A DNA stretch of 64,000 nt from JBJHDF01 sp050486405 (GTDB lineage Bacteria > Pseudomonadota > Gammaproteobacteria > Pseudomonadales > Cellvibrionaceae): NCBI GenBank assembly GCA_050486405.1, contig JBJHDF010000012.1, positions 48,035 to 112,034 on the forward strand, in the 5' to 3' direction. Shown here in pieces: positions 62,349-64,000 of the stretch. The notes under the pieces are model-generated. The model ran no database searches and was not told the origin of the DNA. It saw only the letters and a program-made list of their open reading frames with translations. Made by a program: the position numbers and the translations under genes. Numbering within the stretch: position 1 is the first letter of the stretch; each line of letters begins with the position of its first letter.

Positions 62349-62367
62349 AATAATGATAATGGTTATT
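62349..62367. promoter_or_regulatory. Fur-box-like site
   Basis: AATAATGATAATGGTTATT matches the 19-bp Fur consensus at 15 positions. It lies 31 bp upstream of the DUF2061 ATG and about 210 bp upstream of the sigma factor gene, so the former is the likelier target. Confidence 0.6.
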
Positions 62368-62576
62368 ATTTATAGTTAAAGTTGATTATTTAAATACCCC
62401 AAGTAGCTTTTTACTATCAATCAGGGCGCAGTACAGCTGTCGCTTACCATCGCCAGTTTCGGTAAGCTGTCCACACACTTACGCAACCGATCCGCCTGCG
62501 GCTCACAGTGAACTTTTCCCCGCGCCTGCTCGTATAACCGGGAAACCGAATCACTTGGGTAAACCGTGGAGCCACT

Positions 62577-63182
62577 ATGTCGGGTTACAGGGCAAACTTG
62601 ATGACAGAAGCAGAGGCGGCAGCGGCTCAGGCCAGAGAATGGGCCCAGTTGCTGCATCAAGTGGCGGAGCACCGCGACCGGCAGGCCTTCCGCAGGATTT
62701 ACGAGCACTTCGCCCCCAGAATCAAGGCCTTTGCCATCAATCAGGGGATGCTGCAACAGGCCGACGAACTGGTCCAGGAAGTCATGGCCAGCGTCTGGCG
62801 CAGCGCCGACAAGTACAGCCCGTCGCTGGCGTCGGTGTCCACCTGGATATTCACCATAGCCCGGAACCAGCGCATTGATCTGCTGCGCAAAATGCGGCGA
62901 ATCAGCGTCGAAACCCAGATGGAGACCGAGGACCTGTGGCAGATACCTGCCGAGGATTCCACCGTCAGGTCCATTCAGGCCGGCTCCGTGGGCAAACACC
63001 TGATGGAATCCATCAACACCCTGCCGGAAGACCAGATGATCGCCGTGCGCAAGGTCTACTACGAGGGCAAGACCCACCAGGAAGTGGCGGAAGAACTGAA
63101 CATACCCCTGGGCACCCTGAAAGGGAGGCTCAGACTGTCACTGAAGAAATTGCGCGTGTTGTTAGAGGCAAACGACGTATGA
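62577..63182 (+). CDS. ECF-type RNA polymerase sigma factor
   Basis: A 201-aa group IV sigma factor. Region 2 (YEHFAPRIKAFAI; ELVQEVMASVWRSADKYSP; STWIFTIARNQRIDLLRK) and region 4 (LPEDQMIAVRKVYYEGKTHQ; IPLGTLKGRLRLSLKKLR) are clear. Paired by an ATGA overlap with a ChrR-type anti-sigma gene, so it likely belongs to the RpoE-ChrR group that answers singlet oxygen or organic peroxides. GTGGAG lies 6 bp before the ATG. Confidence 0.92.
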   Translation: MSGYRANLMTEAEAAAAQAREWAQLLHQVAEHRDRQAFRRIYEHFAPRIKAFAINQGMLQQADELVQEVMASVWRSADKYSPSLASVSTWIFTIARNQRIDLLRKMRRISVETQMETEDLWQIPAEDSTVRSIQAGSVGKHLMESINTLPEDQMIAVRKVYYEGKTHQEVAEELNIPLGTLKGRLRLSLKKLRVLLEANDV

Positions 63183-63865
63183 GTGCTCATCATCCCGATG
63201 ACATCACACTATTGGACTACGCCACCGGCACCCTGCCGCTGCCCAAGGCGCTGGCGGTGTCCGTGCACCTGTTTTTTTGCGGCCACTGCCGCGCCCAGGT
63301 CGCGCGCCTGGAAACCCTCGGCGGCGCCCTGCTGGAGCAGGTCAAACCCGCCAGCGTGGCAGCGGACGACTTTGACCGATTGATGGCCCATATCGACGAG
63401 ACCAGTTCCGCCGAGGCGACAATGTCAACTGAGGCGACTATGGCGGCGCCCGCCGTCAGCCGCCGTGCGGGTGAAGGACGGCGCAACCCCCTGCAGGCCT
63501 ACCTGCCCACCGGACTGCAGGACCTGGAATGGCAGCAGCAGACCCGGGACATCAGCCGCTACGATTTGACCTCCCTGATCAGTGCCAAGGGGTTTCGCGT
63601 GGCGCTGCAGAAGATTCGCGCCGGCGCGCGGGTGCCCACCCATACCCACGGCGGCACCGAGCTGACGGTGATTCTCAGCGGCGGTTTTTCCGATGAGCTG
63701 GGTGTCTACCACGCTGGCGACTATGTGCAGCGCGACGCCAGCCACAAGCACAGCCCCACCGCCCTGCAGAACGAAGACTGTGTCTGCCTGACGGTACTGG
63801 ACGCTCCGATTCGCTTCACCGGCTGGCTGCACCGGCTTCTGAATCCGTTTATGGCCTGGCGCTAG
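63179..63865 (+). CDS. ChrR-type zinc anti-sigma factor with cupin domain
   Basis: A 228-aa protein. The N-terminal half has the zinc anti-sigma HxxxCxxC motif (VHLFFCGHCRAQ), which holds the sigma factor inactive; the C-terminal half is a cupin (THTHGGTELTVILSGGFSD; DYVQRDASHKHSP) as in ChrR. Between them is a variable Ala/Glu-rich linker. Start overlaps the sigma stop. Confidence 0.92.
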   Translation: MSAHHPDDITLLDYATGTLPLPKALAVSVHLFFCGHCRAQVARLETLGGALLEQVKPASVAADDFDRLMAHIDETSSAEATMSTEATMAAPAVSRRAGEGRRNPLQAYLPTGLQDLEWQQQTRDISRYDLTSLISAKGFRVALQKIRAGARVPTHTHGGTELTVILSGGFSDELGVYHAGDYVQRDASHKHSPTALQNEDCVCLTVLDAPIRFTGWLHRLLNPFMAWR

Positions 63866-63871
63866 TCCTGC

Positions 63872-64000
63872 TTACTCCTTGAACGAATCCAACTGGTAGT
63901 CCACCGGATAGGGCGGCGGCTCGCCGCCCTCACCCATCAGGTAGTGGTCCATCCAGCGCATCAGGCGCAGGGAATAGTCCCAGCGCGAGGCGGCGCGAAC
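63872..64000 (-). CDS. C-terminal end of an S9-family (prolyl oligopeptidase-like) peptidase, partial
   Basis: Only the last 42 codons are in the window, ending EPPPYPVDYQLDSFKE. RWDYSLRLMRWMDHYLMGEG resembles the end of S9 dipeptidyl-peptidase-like enzymes, where this helix follows the catalytic His. The gene continues beyond position 64000. Convergent with the anti-sigma gene. Confidence 0.6.
   Translation of the reverse strand, partial: VRAASRWDYSLRLMRWMDHYLMGEGGEPPPYPVDYQLDSFKE

Noticed and set aside
62421..62576. RpoE-type promoter upstream of the sigma factor
   Set aside because: TGAACTT followed 17 bp later by TATAAC is present, but the match to known ECF promoters is too partial to list.

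Overview
The window is a high-GC chromosomal segment of a gammaproteobacterium. I infer a polysaccharide-degrading marine or soil member of the Cellvibrionales (Cellvibrionaceae-like). The reasons are the conserved nnr-tsaE-amiB-mutL-miaA-hfq-hflX-hflK-hflC-DUF2065-hisZ-purA cluster divergent from queG, a chitinase with serine-rich linkers and three chitin-binding modules, and a TonB-dependent receptor beside flavin-dependent halogenase-like genes. I recognise no rRNA, tRNA or CRISPR array.

Layout. 0-9 kb: a carbohydrate-uptake style locus with a GH43 glycosidase (+), three tandem tryptophan-halogenase-like genes (-) and a large TonB-dependent receptor (-); a strong terminator separates receptor and halogenases. 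9.3-24.1 kb: the housekeeping cluster above plus queG. 24.1-26.5 kb: a short accessory island (SDR plus enoyl-CoA hydratase) bounded by relics of an IS481-type and an IS66-type transposase. 26.5-31.3 kb: lactonase lipoprotein, gnd, a first MNT/HEPN toxin-antitoxin pair and an aldo/keto reductase. 31.4-31.6 kb: a 257-bp hairpin-rich element with terminal inverted repeats. 31.8-37.3 kb: secreted glutathione peroxidase, MarR regulator, tlyA, a lipase, a triple-DnaT-domain protein with a lambda-P-like helicase-loader candidate, and a Bax-type glucosaminidase. 37.2-40.4 kb: a second MNT/HEPN pair inserted after bax, followed by a duplicated bax 3' end, a 13-repeat Sel1 protein and a lipoprotein.

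40.5-53 kb: a beta-lactamase-like/alpha-beta hydrolase fusion with a divergent AraC regulator, a polysaccharide deacetylase, a PilZ protein, parC, a SelD-type FAD enzyme, a four-gene operon (GNAT-C39 fusion, YgjP-like protease, DUF2750, DUF4105) and an alkaline phosphatase. 53.5-57 kb: GH19 chitinase, a frameshifted small membrane gene and a Na/Pi symporter. 57-62 kb: psd, an FAD oxidoreductase, an aldo/keto reductase, hisI, hisE and tatABC in one likely transcript. 62-64 kb: a DUF2061 membrane gene behind a Fur-box-like site, an ECF sigma/ChrR-type anti-sigma pair and the end of an S9 peptidase gene.

The most notable structures are the MNT/HEPN insertion flanked by a duplicated bax 3' end, the divergent third halogenase paralogue, the DnaT x3/lambda-P pair and the terminal-inverted-repeat element near 31.5 kb. 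All functional calls come from reading motifs and gene order; no database search was run.
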